Assembly (NCBI GenBank): GCA_025462785.1
Contig: JAOAPG010000176.1
Coordinates: 1 to 6,617 of the forward strand
Length of the DNA: 6,617 nt
From: Acidobacteriaceae bacterium
GTDB taxonomy: Bacteria; Acidobacteriota; Terriglobia; Terriglobales; Acidobacteriaceae
Direction of reading: 5' to 3'
The first letter of the stretch is position 1. The number at the start of each line of letters is the position of its first letter. This document shows positions 1 through 5,330 of the stretch, one piece after another. The notes under the pieces were generated by a model that saw only the letters and a program-made list of their open reading frames with translations, was not told the DNA's origin and searched no databases. The position numbers and the translations under genes were made by a program.

Positions 1-125
1 GCCGCGTTCAGGTTCTTAACATATGCGCCATGATGCATGTCGTGATGCAACTTCATGGTCTGCTCATCGATCACGGGCTCGAGAGCGGAGTAGTCGTATG
101 GTAACGGGGGTAGTTCGTGCGCCAT
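1..125 (-). CDS. sod: Fe/Mn superoxide dismutase, N-terminal part (cut by window edge)
   Basis: The gene starts at the ATG at 125-123 and runs off the left edge, leaving 41 codons. The product begins MAHELPPLPYDYSALEP and continues with QTMKLHHDMHHGAYVKNLNA. This is the signature N-terminal helical hairpin of iron/manganese superoxide dismutases, which convert superoxide to oxygen and hydrogen peroxide. By alignment with E. coli MnSOD (metal ligand His26, gateway Tyr34), His27 here should be the first metal ligand, His31 the conserved second-shell histidine and Tyr35 the gateway tyrosine. A strong Shine-Dalgarno sequence, GGAGGAAG, lies at 140-133, seven bases before the ATG, and fixes the start. 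No signal peptide is present, so a cytoplasmic enzyme is expected. Whether it uses Fe, Mn or either cannot be read from this part, because the residues that best separate the types lie in the missing C-terminal domain. Confidence 0.95.
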   Translation of the reverse strand, partial: MAHELPPLPYDYSALEPVIDEQTMKLHHDMHHGAYVKNLNA

Positions 126-230
126 AATTTTTCTTCCTCCAAGTGCAAGATGATTGGTTCGAGGCGAATGATTCAGGGATGAGCTAGATAAATTCCAGCA
201 GACCCGGAAAGCTCTCCTGTACAAACCTTA

Positions 231-251
231 ATTGTCTAGTAATATTGTCTA
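231..251. repeat. Two exact ATTGTCTA direct repeats upstream of sod (possible operator)
   Basis: ATTGTCTA occurs at 231-238 and again at 244-251, separated by GTAAT, so the copies start 13 bp apart. On the sod coding strand they read TAGACAAT. They sit about 106-126 bp upstream of the superoxide dismutase start, in the promoter region. A TTGATA -35-like hexamer at 255-250 overlaps the outer copy. A tandem half-site for a regulator is possible, but the motif matches no operator I can name, and an 8-bp repeat could arise by chance. Confidence 0.3.
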
Positions 252-361
252 TCAAGTCGCGAGAGATTGCACGCCGGCCAGAGTTGCCGCTTGCATCCAT
301 GGATAAACGGCAGAGTTAAATCAAATTAGTTTGCTGTGTCCGCGATGTTGCGATTGTTGGA

Positions 362-568
362 TCAGAACGAAATTAACGCTTGCCGCAGTGGCGAGGCAGA
401 AGATTGGGGCTCCTCTCGCCTAGACGGACGATGCCTGTACAAGTCACGCTCGCGCTGATCAAGAACTTTATTCAGTTGCTCAATCAATTCCATTAGTTTT
501 TTGGGATCTTGTTCCTGGCTTGCCGCCTCAGACAGCTGTCTCCAGTCTTTGCACAAAACTGCACTCAT
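362..568 (-). CDS. Small conserved-looking hypothetical protein, helical, 68 aa
   Basis: I do not recognise a function. The ATG at 568-566 is preceded by GAGGTG at 578-573, a good Shine-Dalgarno at normal spacing, and the frame ends in TGA at 364-362. The 68-aa product begins MSAVLCKDWRQLSEAASQEQ. From about residue 22 to 43 it is a charged amphipathic helix (KKLMELIEQLNKVLDQRERD) that could form a short coiled coil. A basic, Arg/Pro/Ser-rich tail follows. There is no signal peptide or membrane segment. The style (short, CKDW near the start, a D-P-x-K-L-M helix) resembles small hypothetical proteins I associate with Acidobacteria, which favours a real gene over the overlapping opposite-strand frame. 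It lies 236 bp upstream of sod on the same strand and is divergent from the lipid kinase gene. An adaptor or regulatory role would be speculation. Confidence 0.72.
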   Translation of the reverse strand: MSAVLCKDWRQLSEAASQEQDPKKLMELIEQLNKVLDQRERDLYRHRPSRREEPQSSASPLRQALISF

Positions 569-635
569 GAGTCACCTCGTAACTAACGCAAGATTTGGGA
601 GCGTAAGCGATTTGTCCAAGTTCATATTTGCACTT

Positions 636-664
636 CGGATAATGCATTTGACGTGCCAAGACAA
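636..664 (-). promoter_or_regulatory. Weak candidate promoter for the 68-aa protein
   Basis: Read on the minus strand, TTGTCT (664-659) and TATCCG (641-636) are separated by exactly 17 bp. This gives a sigma-70-like pair with four and three consensus matches. The predicted transcript would have a leader of about 60 nt before the ATG at 568. The match is modest and rests on spacing as much as sequence. Confidence 0.25.
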
Positions 665-764
665 AAGCCTCTTGTTTTTGTTTTAGTTATGAAATTCCGG
701 AGAGGGAATTGAGACATCAGCACGTAATAATTCCATCCACTTACGATGAATTACCGACGAACTA

Positions 765-1703
765 GTGAGTACTCAGGAATTCAATTCTGTTAGTCTCAAC
801 GCGCTGAATATGCGCGTTTCCGCCATTCTCGGGCCGGGTTCTACGACTAAAGATTTAAAGCGTTTTCAGGAAACTTCTCTTACATCGTGGATGGTCGGAC
901 CACCTGCCAGTTGTAATGATGCAGATGCAATCCTCATCTTCGGTGGGGATGGAACGATTCATCGCCACTTAACGCAACTGGTAAAACTACGTTTGCCGGT
1001 GTTAGTAGTGCCGCGGGGCAGCGGAAACGATTTTGCGCGAGCGCTGAAGATTCGTAGTCATGCTGATGCATTAATAGCTTGGCGGAAGTTTGTTGCGGGC
1101 GGAGGAAATGCGAAGACGATTGATCTCGGAGTGATTACGCCGATGCTCTCCGAAGCAACTGCAAACGCGAGTGCGCCACCTGGACGTTATTTTTGCTGTG
1201 TGGGCGGAGTGGGCCTAGATACTGAGGTCAATCGGCGCGCGAATCTGCTACCGCGGTGGCTGCGGGCAAACGGCGGATATGTGCTCAGCTTGCCGGCCGC
1301 GCTTCTGCAATTTTCTCCGATGAAGATAAAGATTGCGATCGGTGAAAACGGAGATGAGCGAGCGTTTGCTACTCGAGACGACAAGCTCACTATGGTGGCG
1401 GCGTTTGCGAATGCGCCCGCTTACGGCGGCGGAATGAAAATCGCTCCGCACGCTCTGCTCGACGATGGCAAGCTCGATATCTGTGTAATTTCCGATATGG
1501 ACAAGTTCAAATTGTTTTGTCTTTTTCCCACAATTTATTTCGGCCAGCATTTGCGCGTGCCTCAAGTGGATTACTTTCAGACTGACCGATTGAAGCTGGA
1601 GACGGAATATCCGTTGGACGTTTATGCGGATGGCGAATATATATGTAAGACTCCAATCGAAGTGAGTGTGGCACGACAGGCTCTCACAGTTATTGTGCCC
1701 TGA
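765..1703 (+). CDS. Diacylglycerol kinase-family lipid kinase (YegS/BmrU/DgkB-like)
   Basis: The product is predicted to phosphorylate a lipid hydroxyl, such as diacylglycerol, sphingoid base or a related lipid, with ATP at the cytoplasmic membrane face. It carries the family motifs in order: GGDGT at residues 60-64 (nucleotide-binding loop), PRGSGNDFAR at 83-92 (the P-x-G-[TS]-x-N-D motif), VGGVGLDTEV around 146-154, NAPAYGGGMKIAP at 216-228, DDGKLD at 233-238 and the acidic DGE at 289-291, which matches the conserved C-terminal D-G-E. The 312-aa length fits the family. The N-terminal lobe is unusual: only about 43 residues separate the first strand (RVSAILGPG) from GGDGT, and the usual N-P-x-x-G opening is replaced by GPG. 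The GTG at 765 gives the longest frame, since TGA at 747 blocks extension. The ATG at 810 (residue 16) starts just before the first strand and is equally possible, because neither site has a clear Shine-Dalgarno. The physiological substrate cannot be told from sequence. Confidence 0.9.
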   Translation: MSTQEFNSVSLNALNMRVSAILGPGSTTKDLKRFQETSLTSWMVGPPASCNDADAILIFGGDGTIHRHLTQLVKLRLPVLVVPRGSGNDFARALKIRSHADALIAWRKFVAGGGNAKTIDLGVITPMLSEATANASAPPGRYFCCVGGVGLDTEVNRRANLLPRWLRANGGYVLSLPAALLQFSPMKIKIAIGENGDERAFATRDDKLTMVAAFANAPAYGGGMKIAPHALLDDGKLDICVISDMDKFKLFCLFPTIYFGQHLRVPQVDYFQTDRLKLETEYPLDVYADGEYICKTPIEVSVARQALTVIVP

Positions 1704-1713
1704 TCGCAGCGCT

Positions 1714-1728
1714 CGCCGTGTTTCGGCG
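1714..1728 (+). other. Short GC hairpin after the lipid kinase stop
   Basis: CGCCG (1714-1718) and CGGCG (1724-1728) can pair around a TGTTT loop, 11 bp after the TGA. No run of T follows, so it is at most a weak or Rho-assisted terminator or an RNA-stabilising stem between the lipid kinase gene and the gene at 1796. Confidence 0.25.
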
Positions 1729-1786
1729 GATAATGGAAGACAGAGCGACTCGCTTACGTGTAGCTGGGCAATGCAAGTCGTTCAGC

Positions 1787-1790
1787 GGAG
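1787..1790 (+). promoter_or_regulatory. Ribosome binding site that sets the start of the PA-IL-like gene
   Basis: GGAG lies five bases before the ATG at 1796. The alternative upstream start at 1718 (a GTG) has no comparable site and would bury the signal peptide behind 26 basic and polar residues. Confidence 0.55.
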
Positions 1791-1795
1791 TTGTT

Positions 1796-2230
1796 ATGAG
1801 TCGCACGTCAGCGGTTCTCGTGATTGCAGCCTCTGTTTTTTTAGCCATCCCAATATTCGCTCAGAATTCGAAGACACCGGCGAACCAACCGGTCGTGGCC
1901 AAGGATTACTCGTTTAGCATTCCGGCAAGTGAAGTCTGGACCGACACCGGGCTTGATTTGCAACCGGGACAGTTAGTTCATGTCTACGGAGGGGTGATCG
2001 CTTGTGGCGGACCAGCGCCCAGCGAAAAAGAGACGTTGCCGTTGCCATCTGCTCCCGCCGGCGCACTGCTTGCGAAGCTACATGCAGAGGCAAAACCAGT
2101 GTTGGCGGCTCCAGATGCGGAACTTCCCGTCATTGATCCAAGCCACCTCTATCTCGGAATCAACCGCACGTACTGTTCTGGAAGCACCCTCGCCAAGGTG
2201 CATGTAGGGCCGGCGCAAGCAGCGCCGTGA
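1796..2230 (+). CDS. Secreted protein with degenerate PA-IL/LecA-like domain, 144 aa
   Basis: The ATG at 1796 is chosen over the longer frame from 1718 because GGAG at 1787-1790 lies five bases before it and the product then opens with a clean signal peptide: MSRTSAVLVIAASVFLAIPI, with probable cleavage after FA at residue 22. The mature part resembles the beta-sandwich of PA-I galactophilic lectin (LecA). EVWTDTGLDLQPGQLVHVYG (residues 46-65) matches the family's W-x-D-T-G-[IL] ... P-G-D-x-V strand pair, GALLAKL (89-95) matches its G-A-L-[IV]-x-K-I strand, and HLYLGIN (117-123) matches the late strand. In LecA the late loop carries Asp and Asn residues that bind calcium and galactose. Here it is shortened to NRTYCSGS and lacks an obvious equivalent, so sugar binding is doubtful. 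Cys70 and Cys127 could form a disulfide. The product is probably periplasmic or extracellular. It sits between the lipid kinase and sppA genes with gaps of about 90 bp on each side. The fold assignment is by eye and is moderate; partner and role are unknown. Confidence 0.75.
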   Translation: MSRTSAVLVIAASVFLAIPIFAQNSKTPANQPVVAKDYSFSIPASEVWTDTGLDLQPGQLVHVYGGVIACGGPAPSEKETLPLPSAPAGALLAKLHAEAKPVLAAPDAELPVIDPSHLYLGINRTYCSGSTLAKVHVGPAQAAP

Positions 2231-2269
2231 AATGAGCGGCTGACTCAGAGCTGAACTTAATTGGCGTTG

Positions 2270-2288
2270 CGTCCAAGGACCATGGACG
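2270..2288 (+). other. Inverted repeat upstream of sppA
   Basis: CGTCCA (2270-2275) and TGGACG (2283-2288) form a perfect 6-bp stem around a 7-nt loop. It lies 32-50 bp before the sppA start and 40 bp after the previous stop. No T tract follows. It could be the end of the upstream transcript, an operator, or part of the sppA leader. Confidence 0.3.
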
Positions 2289-2319
2289 TGCCTTTCGGTG
2301 CTAAACTACTCCCACTTTT

Positions 2320-3237
2320 ATGGCTGAAAATCGACGTTCCCGCACATGGCTCTGGGTCCTCATTGGGGGAGGAGCTTTCTTTCTCTTCGTACTTGCTGTC
2401 TTTACGCTGGTTTACCTCGCGATGCACGCTGGTGGCAACGAAAGCTCCGGCCTGCACGGTTTTGGAGACAAGATTGGCGTTGTCGATCTCGAAGGCGTAA
2501 TCCTCGAGCCCAAGACGGTCGTCGAAGAACTCAAGAAGTTTGCGGACGATGATTCCATTAAGGCAATCATCATTCACGTAAACTCCCCGGGCGGCGGGGT
2601 AGCAGCCTCAGAGGAGATTTATCGCGAGGTCAAACGCATTCGCGACGAAAAGCATAAGCGGATTGTGTCGTCGATTGAGACCGTGGGAGCGAGTGGCGCT
2701 TACTACGTTTCCTCTGCCACAAATAAGATCTACGCCGATAACGGCAGTGTCGTGGGATCTATTGGCGTAATTGCTGAGTGGGTAAATTATGGTGACCTGC
2801 TGCGCTGGGCGAAGCTGAAGCCCGAAATACTTAAGGTGGGAAAATTCAAAGATACGGGTGACCCGACGAGGGAAATGACTCCCGAAGAGCGGGCCTACAT
2901 GCAGTCATTGATCGACAATATGTATGGCCAGTTCGTGAATGCGGTGGCCGATGGGCGGCATGCAAAAGTGGAAGACATTAAAAGCATTGCGGACGGCCGG
3001 GTGTTGACGGGTGAGCAGGCGCTTTCCTTGCACCTGATCGACCAGGTTGGGGACTTTGAAGCTGCGGTTGACGACACGGCTAAGTCGGTTCATATCAGCG
3101 GAAAACCTGTGCTGGTACATCCCGAAAAAGATCGCAAGTCAGTACTGGATTTGCTGTTTGGCGATGTTTCGCAGTATTTGCCTACCAAAGAAAAGCTCCT
3201 GGATCAGGAGACGGGGTTCTTTTATTTGTGGAAGTGA
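2320..3237 (+). CDS. sppA: Signal peptide peptidase SppA, membrane-anchored S49 serine protease
   Basis: SppA degrades signal peptides left in the membrane after protein export. The 305-aa product is the short, single-domain form seen in Bacillus, not the doubled E. coli form. Residues 1-9 are polar and basic, residues 10-36 form one transmembrane anchor, and the protease domain starts near 51 (KIGVVDLEGVI). NSPGG at 88-92 is the conserved loop that supports the oxyanion hole. The nucleophile is Ser125 in VGASGAYYVSS, and the general base is Lys177 in GKFKDTGDPTREMTPEE. Their separation of 52 residues equals that of Ser147 and Lys199 in B. subtilis SppA, which supports an active Ser-Lys dyad. 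VVGSIGV (144-150) and ADGRVLTGEQAL (224-235) are further family blocks. The ATG at 2320 has no clear Shine-Dalgarno, but the anchor follows at once and no in-frame upstream start looks better. The next gene is an IHF/HU homologue; sppA-ihfB adjacency is, as I recall, also seen in some alphaproteobacteria. Confidence 0.96.
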   Translation: MAENRRSRTWLWVLIGGGAFFLFVLAVFTLVYLAMHAGGNESSGLHGFGDKIGVVDLEGVILEPKTVVEELKKFADDDSIKAIIIHVNSPGGGVAASEEIYREVKRIRDEKHKRIVSSIETVGASGAYYVSSATNKIYADNGSVVGSIGVIAEWVNYGDLLRWAKLKPEILKVGKFKDTGDPTREMTPEERAYMQSLIDNMYGQFVNAVADGRHAKVEDIKSIADGRVLTGEQALSLHLIDQVGDFEAAVDDTAKSVHISGKPVLVHPEKDRKSVLDLLFGDVSQYLPTKEKLLDQETGFFYLWK

Positions 3238-3357
3238 AAAGGCAGGCTCTAGGGGTCAGGCTTTGGGCTCTAGGGTTTTGGTCTAAAAATAGCCGCCGCC
3301 ATTTCGTCTGCAAAGTTTCTTCCTAGAGCCTAAAGCCTGACGCCCAGAGCTGCCTTT
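3238..3357. repeat. Long imperfect inverted repeat after sppA (REP/MITE-like, possible terminator)
   Basis: The left arm (3238-3274) starts directly after the sppA stop codon, and the right arm (3322-3357) is its near reverse complement. By hand alignment, 33 of 36 paired positions agree, with one single-base gap. The longest matched blocks are GTCAGGCTTT, GGCTCTAGG and AAAGGCA. A 47-nt loop separates the arms. The left arm also contains an exact internal direct repeat, GGCTCTAGGG, at 3245-3254 and 3266-3275. The transcribed RNA would fold into a stem of about 36 bp that could end the sppA transcript or protect its 3' end, although no strong T run follows (only TTTAAAAG). The dyad, the internal repetition and the intergenic location suggest a dispersed palindromic element. 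No transposase and no clear target-site duplication are visible. Confidence 0.8.
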
Positions 3358-3459
3358 AAAAGACTCTTGCGTACAACCCCTGATATTTGAGAAGGTTATG
3401 TAGCGTTCGCGGTTGACTCGCCCGGCTCACCAAAGTAGGACGGTGGCTGCGATCACGTT

Positions 3460-3465
3460 TATAAT
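3460..3465 (+). promoter_or_regulatory. Consensus -10 box for the IHF/HU-family gene
   Basis: TATAAT, a perfect sigma-70 -10 hexamer, lies 53 bp upstream of the ATG at 3519. It predicts transcription from about 3472 with a leader of about 47 nt. The -35 region at normal spacing (around 3436-3442) is poor. A TTGACT at 3413-3418 is too far away to be its partner. The gene therefore probably has its own promoter, independent of sppA. Confidence 0.5.
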
Positions 3466-3518
3466 CCAGAGCACGTTATCTAGAAATTTCAACCTGGAAG
3501 TACGGAGCCCAGAAGCGT

Positions 3519-3857
3519 ATGACGAAAGCCGATCTGATCGACGAAGTGTCCCGCTTGGCGGAATTGACCCGCAAGGACAGCGAGGTCATTGTCGAGACTA
3601 TCTTTGACAGCGTGGTTCGGTCGCTGCGAGTTGGCGACAAGATTGAGATACGCGGCTTTGGGAGCTTCCGCACGCGTCAACGCAAGCCGCGCGTGGGGCG
3701 GAATCCCAAGACTGGCGACCGGGTTGAAGTTCCGGCGAAAAAGATTCCTTTCTTCAAGCCCAGCAAAGAATTGAAGGATCTGGTCAACACTGGTGTAGAG
3801 GAAGGGGCTCAGCCTGCTGCGGCTGTGCCGGGCAGCACACCGGCTCCGGCGGAGTGA
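3519..3857 (+). CDS. HU/IHF-family DNA-bending protein with extended C-terminal tail
   Basis: This is a nucleoid-associated protein that binds as a dimer in the minor groove and bends DNA. The 112-aa product shows the whole family fold. MTKADLIDEVSRLAELTRKD forms the first helix pair. GFGSF (46-50) is the family signature. The beta arm contains RNPKTG (61-66), whose Pro63 is the residue expected to insert between base pairs. The closing helix is FKPSKELKDLVN (79-90). The arm and the FKPSKEL ending look more like IHF beta than HU, so it is probably annotated as IHF subunit beta, but specificity cannot be settled by eye. The core ends near residue 91, and an extra tail of about 20 residues rich in Ala, Pro and acidic residues follows, which typical HU and IHF (90-100 aa) lack. 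GGAG at 3504-3507 is the likely ribosome binding site, with long spacing of 11 nt. The gene converges with the serine hydrolase gene 34 bp downstream. Confidence 0.95.
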   Translation: MTKADLIDEVSRLAELTRKDSEVIVETIFDSVVRSLRVGDKIEIRGFGSFRTRQRKPRVGRNPKTGDRVEVPAKKIPFFKPSKELKDLVNTGVEEGAQPAAAVPGSTPAPAE

Positions 3858-3868
3858 ATCAAACAGAG

Positions 3869-3892
3869 AGTCAGCGGCCCGCCGAGTGGACT
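3869..3892. terminator. Possible weak bidirectional terminator hairpin
   Basis: AGTC/GACT (3869-3872 and 3889-3892) and CGGC/GCCG (3875-3878 and 3881-3884) can pair as one interrupted stem in the short gap between the convergent IHF-like and serine hydrolase genes. The loop is only two bases and the T runs are poor, so the call is weak and rests mainly on position. Confidence 0.25.
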
Positions 3893-4998
3893 TACTTCAG
3901 AAATAAATCTGCTACTCTCAGCGCAAGGTCTTTCGGTTCGAGATCTGCACGGTTACACAGAATAATTACGGTTAGCTCGTCTTTTGGGAACCGCTGAATC
4001 GCCGTTCTGAATCCCACGGTTTCTCCGTAGTGCCACATTCTTGGATGACCCTTGTAGGAATTCAGAAACCATCCAAAGCCGTATTCTGCCGGCTTTCCGT
4101 CTGGCTCCTGGGCGCCTCCGGGGACTTGCACGGGAGTTAGCGCGGGCTTCATCTCAACTTGGCTCAGCAGCTTATACTCGCGCAGAGCTTGATCCCACTT
4201 TGCTAAATCGCTGAGCGAAGAATAAATTCCTCCATCTCCTAGTGTTGCCGACGTCGGACTTTGGTCGGTTTCGCGCCAAGTGCCGTTTTCTTTCGTGTTT
4301 CCGTAGGCGCGCTTCGGGATTTCGTTCTTTCCCTTCACGTACGCCAGTGTATTCGTCATGCCAAGCGGCTTGAAGATTCGTTCTTGCAGGAATTCGGGGA
4401 AAGACTTGCCGGACACTCTCGAGACGATGATCCCGAGCAATACATAGCCGGAATTGCTGTACTCCCATTTACTCCCGGGCACGAACTTGGTTGTCTTCTG
4501 CTGCTTCAAGATTTGCAAAACTTCCTCGTCCTGAATCTGAGGAATTTCATCCGAGGGAATGCTCGGATCCGGTTGCGCCATCAAGTCTTCATAGTTTTGC
4601 AGACCAGAGGTGTGATTCAGCAAGTTTCGGATGGTGATGGAACGACCGTATTCTGGGAAGTCGGGGAAGATGTCCGTCAGGCGATCTTCATAGTGCAGCT
4701 TGCCGTCGTGGACAAGCAGCATTATTGCCATCGCCGTGAACTGCTTGCTGCATGAGGCCAGGCGAAAGCTTGTGGCTGGACCGATTTTGCGCAGGCTGCG
4801 CAAATCGGATACGCCGTATGCCTTCTCGAACTCTTTCTGGCCGTTTCTTATGACGAGAACGGCGGCTCCAGGAGCGTTGTCCGAGGCAAGCGATGCGAAG
4901 ACTGAATCGATCGCTTTGGCATGGTCAGCTTTTGCGGCATTCAAGCGCAGTACTGCAGTGAGAAGCAATAGAGCAGACAACAGGTAGTTGTGCTTCAT
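3892..4998 (-). CDS. Secreted serine hydrolase, class C beta-lactamase/DD-peptidase superfamily
   Basis: This is a penicillin-recognising-fold hydrolase of the beta-lactamase family (PF00144), whose members include DD-carboxypeptidases, esterases and D-aminopeptidases acting outside the cytoplasm. The start is set at the ATG at 4998-4996 because GGGAG at 5008-5004 sits five bases before it; a longer frame from 5016 would read through that site. The 368-aa product begins MKHNYLLSALLLLTAVLRLN, a signal peptide with cleavage probably near residues 22-25; no lipobox cysteine is present. Catalytic motifs are S82-C-S-K85 (nucleophile and base), Y180-S-N182, and H323-Y-G325 where classical beta-lactamases have K-T-G. 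The HTSGL block (129-133) and the DGGIYSSLSDLAKW region (255-268) are also typical of the family. The H-x-G third box favours an esterase or peptidase over a true beta-lactamase, but the substrate cannot be read. It converges with the IHF-like gene and diverges from the STN-domain gene. Confidence 0.92.
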   Translation of the reverse strand: MKHNYLLSALLLLTAVLRLNAAKADHAKAIDSVFASLASDNAPGAAVLVIRNGQKEFEKAYGVSDLRSLRKIGPATSFRLASCSKQFTAMAIMLLVHDGKLHYEDRLTDIFPDFPEYGRSITIRNLLNHTSGLQNYEDLMAQPDPSIPSDEIPQIQDEEVLQILKQQKTTKFVPGSKWEYSNSGYVLLGIIVSRVSGKSFPEFLQERIFKPLGMTNTLAYVKGKNEIPKRAYGNTKENGTWRETDQSPTSATLGDGGIYSSLSDLAKWDQALREYKLLSQVEMKPALTPVQVPGGAQEPDGKPAEYGFGWFLNSYKGHPRMWHYGETVGFRTAIQRFPKDELTVIILCNRADLEPKDLALRVADLFLK

Positions 4999-5003
4999 TC
5001 GAT

Positions 5004-5008
5004 CTCCC
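5004..5008 (-). promoter_or_regulatory. Ribosome binding site that sets the serine hydrolase start
   Basis: Read on the minus strand, GGGAG lies five bases before the ATG at 4998 and so selects that start over the upstream in-frame start at 5016. Confidence 0.6.
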
Positions 5009-5112
5009 GAGAGCATTTTAGTGCGAGTCTCGGACGAGCGTGGGAGAGAGCGGCCTCGAAAAGGCAGTATGGCTGAGGAAATAGCCAGGGCACAGCGCTA
5101 AGGGGGAGGATT

Positions 5113-5141
5113 GCCACAGAGGCGAGAAGAAGGAATGTCAA
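5113..5141 (-). promoter_or_regulatory. Candidate promoter for the serine hydrolase, good -35 but poor -10
   Basis: On the minus strand TTGACA (5141-5136) is a perfect -35 hexamer, but the hexamer 17 bp downstream is TGTGGC (5118-5113), a poor -10. If used, it gives a leader of about 105 nt, and the weak -10 would suggest dependence on an activator. Confidence 0.25.
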
Positions 5142-5255
5142 GGGAATAGCTTGAGAATGCCGAGGGGTAGCAGATTTGAGCTAAGTCCATACTGCTGAAT
5201 TAGTTAGTTCGGCGATTTGCTGGTAAAGGAAAGCTGAGATGGCCGGCAGATGCGG

Positions 5256-5264
5256 TGTTACAAT
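5256..5264 (+). promoter_or_regulatory. Extended -10 promoter candidate for the STN-domain gene
   Basis: TGTTACAAT matches the extended -10 form TGnTATAAT with one mismatch, which can work without a strong -35. It predicts a start near 5271 and a leader of about 60 nt before the ATG at 5331. No good -35 is visible upstream. Confidence 0.4.
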
Positions 5265-5330
5265 TTCTTTGGCTTATAAGCGTTTTTGCGTGCATAAACC
5301 GTGTCGCGCGGCGTTCAATAATGGGTGTAC

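Larger units (their letters stand above)
4999..5330. other. Divergent intergenic region of about 330 bp
   Basis: This stretch separates the divergent serine hydrolase and STN-domain genes. I see no credible protein gene; the longest item of note is a 10-codon frame from the ATG at 5069, too short to call. It holds candidate promoters for both sides and a 9-bp inverted repeat, GCAGTATGG (5064-5072) and CCATACTGC (5187-5195), 114 bp apart. No tRNA, riboswitch or terminator is recognisable. Confidence 0.6.

Noticed and set aside
501..686. A 61-aa plus-strand frame opposite the 68-aa protein and its promoter region
   Set aside because: It overlaps a better minus-strand gene that has a good ribosome binding site, shows no recognisable protein features, and has no Shine-Dalgarno of its own.
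2306..2316. Shared 10-mer TACTCCCACT upstream of sppA and near the right edge (around 6572)
   Set aside because: A 10-base match between two places in a window of this size is expected by chance; no further similarity extends from it.
3238..3357. CRISPR-like array or tRNA-like fold in the inverted-repeat region
   Set aside because: There are only two arms in inverted orientation and one short internal direct repeat, with no regular spacers and no cloverleaf or CCA-type features.
3390..3403. An AUG-UAG minimal frame with GAGAAGG in front, upstream of the IHF-like gene
   Set aside because: It lies upstream of the likely transcription start (-10 at 3460-3465), so it would not be in the leader; probably chance.
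3413..3418. TTGACT as the -35 box of the IHF-like gene
   Set aside because: It is about 41 bp from the TATAAT box, far beyond the 16-18 bp spacing, and no good -10 lies at the right distance.
4261..4755. A 164-aa plus-strand frame inside the serine hydrolase gene
   Set aside because: It lies wholly opposite a well-supported hydrolase with intact catalytic motifs, so it is an antisense shadow.
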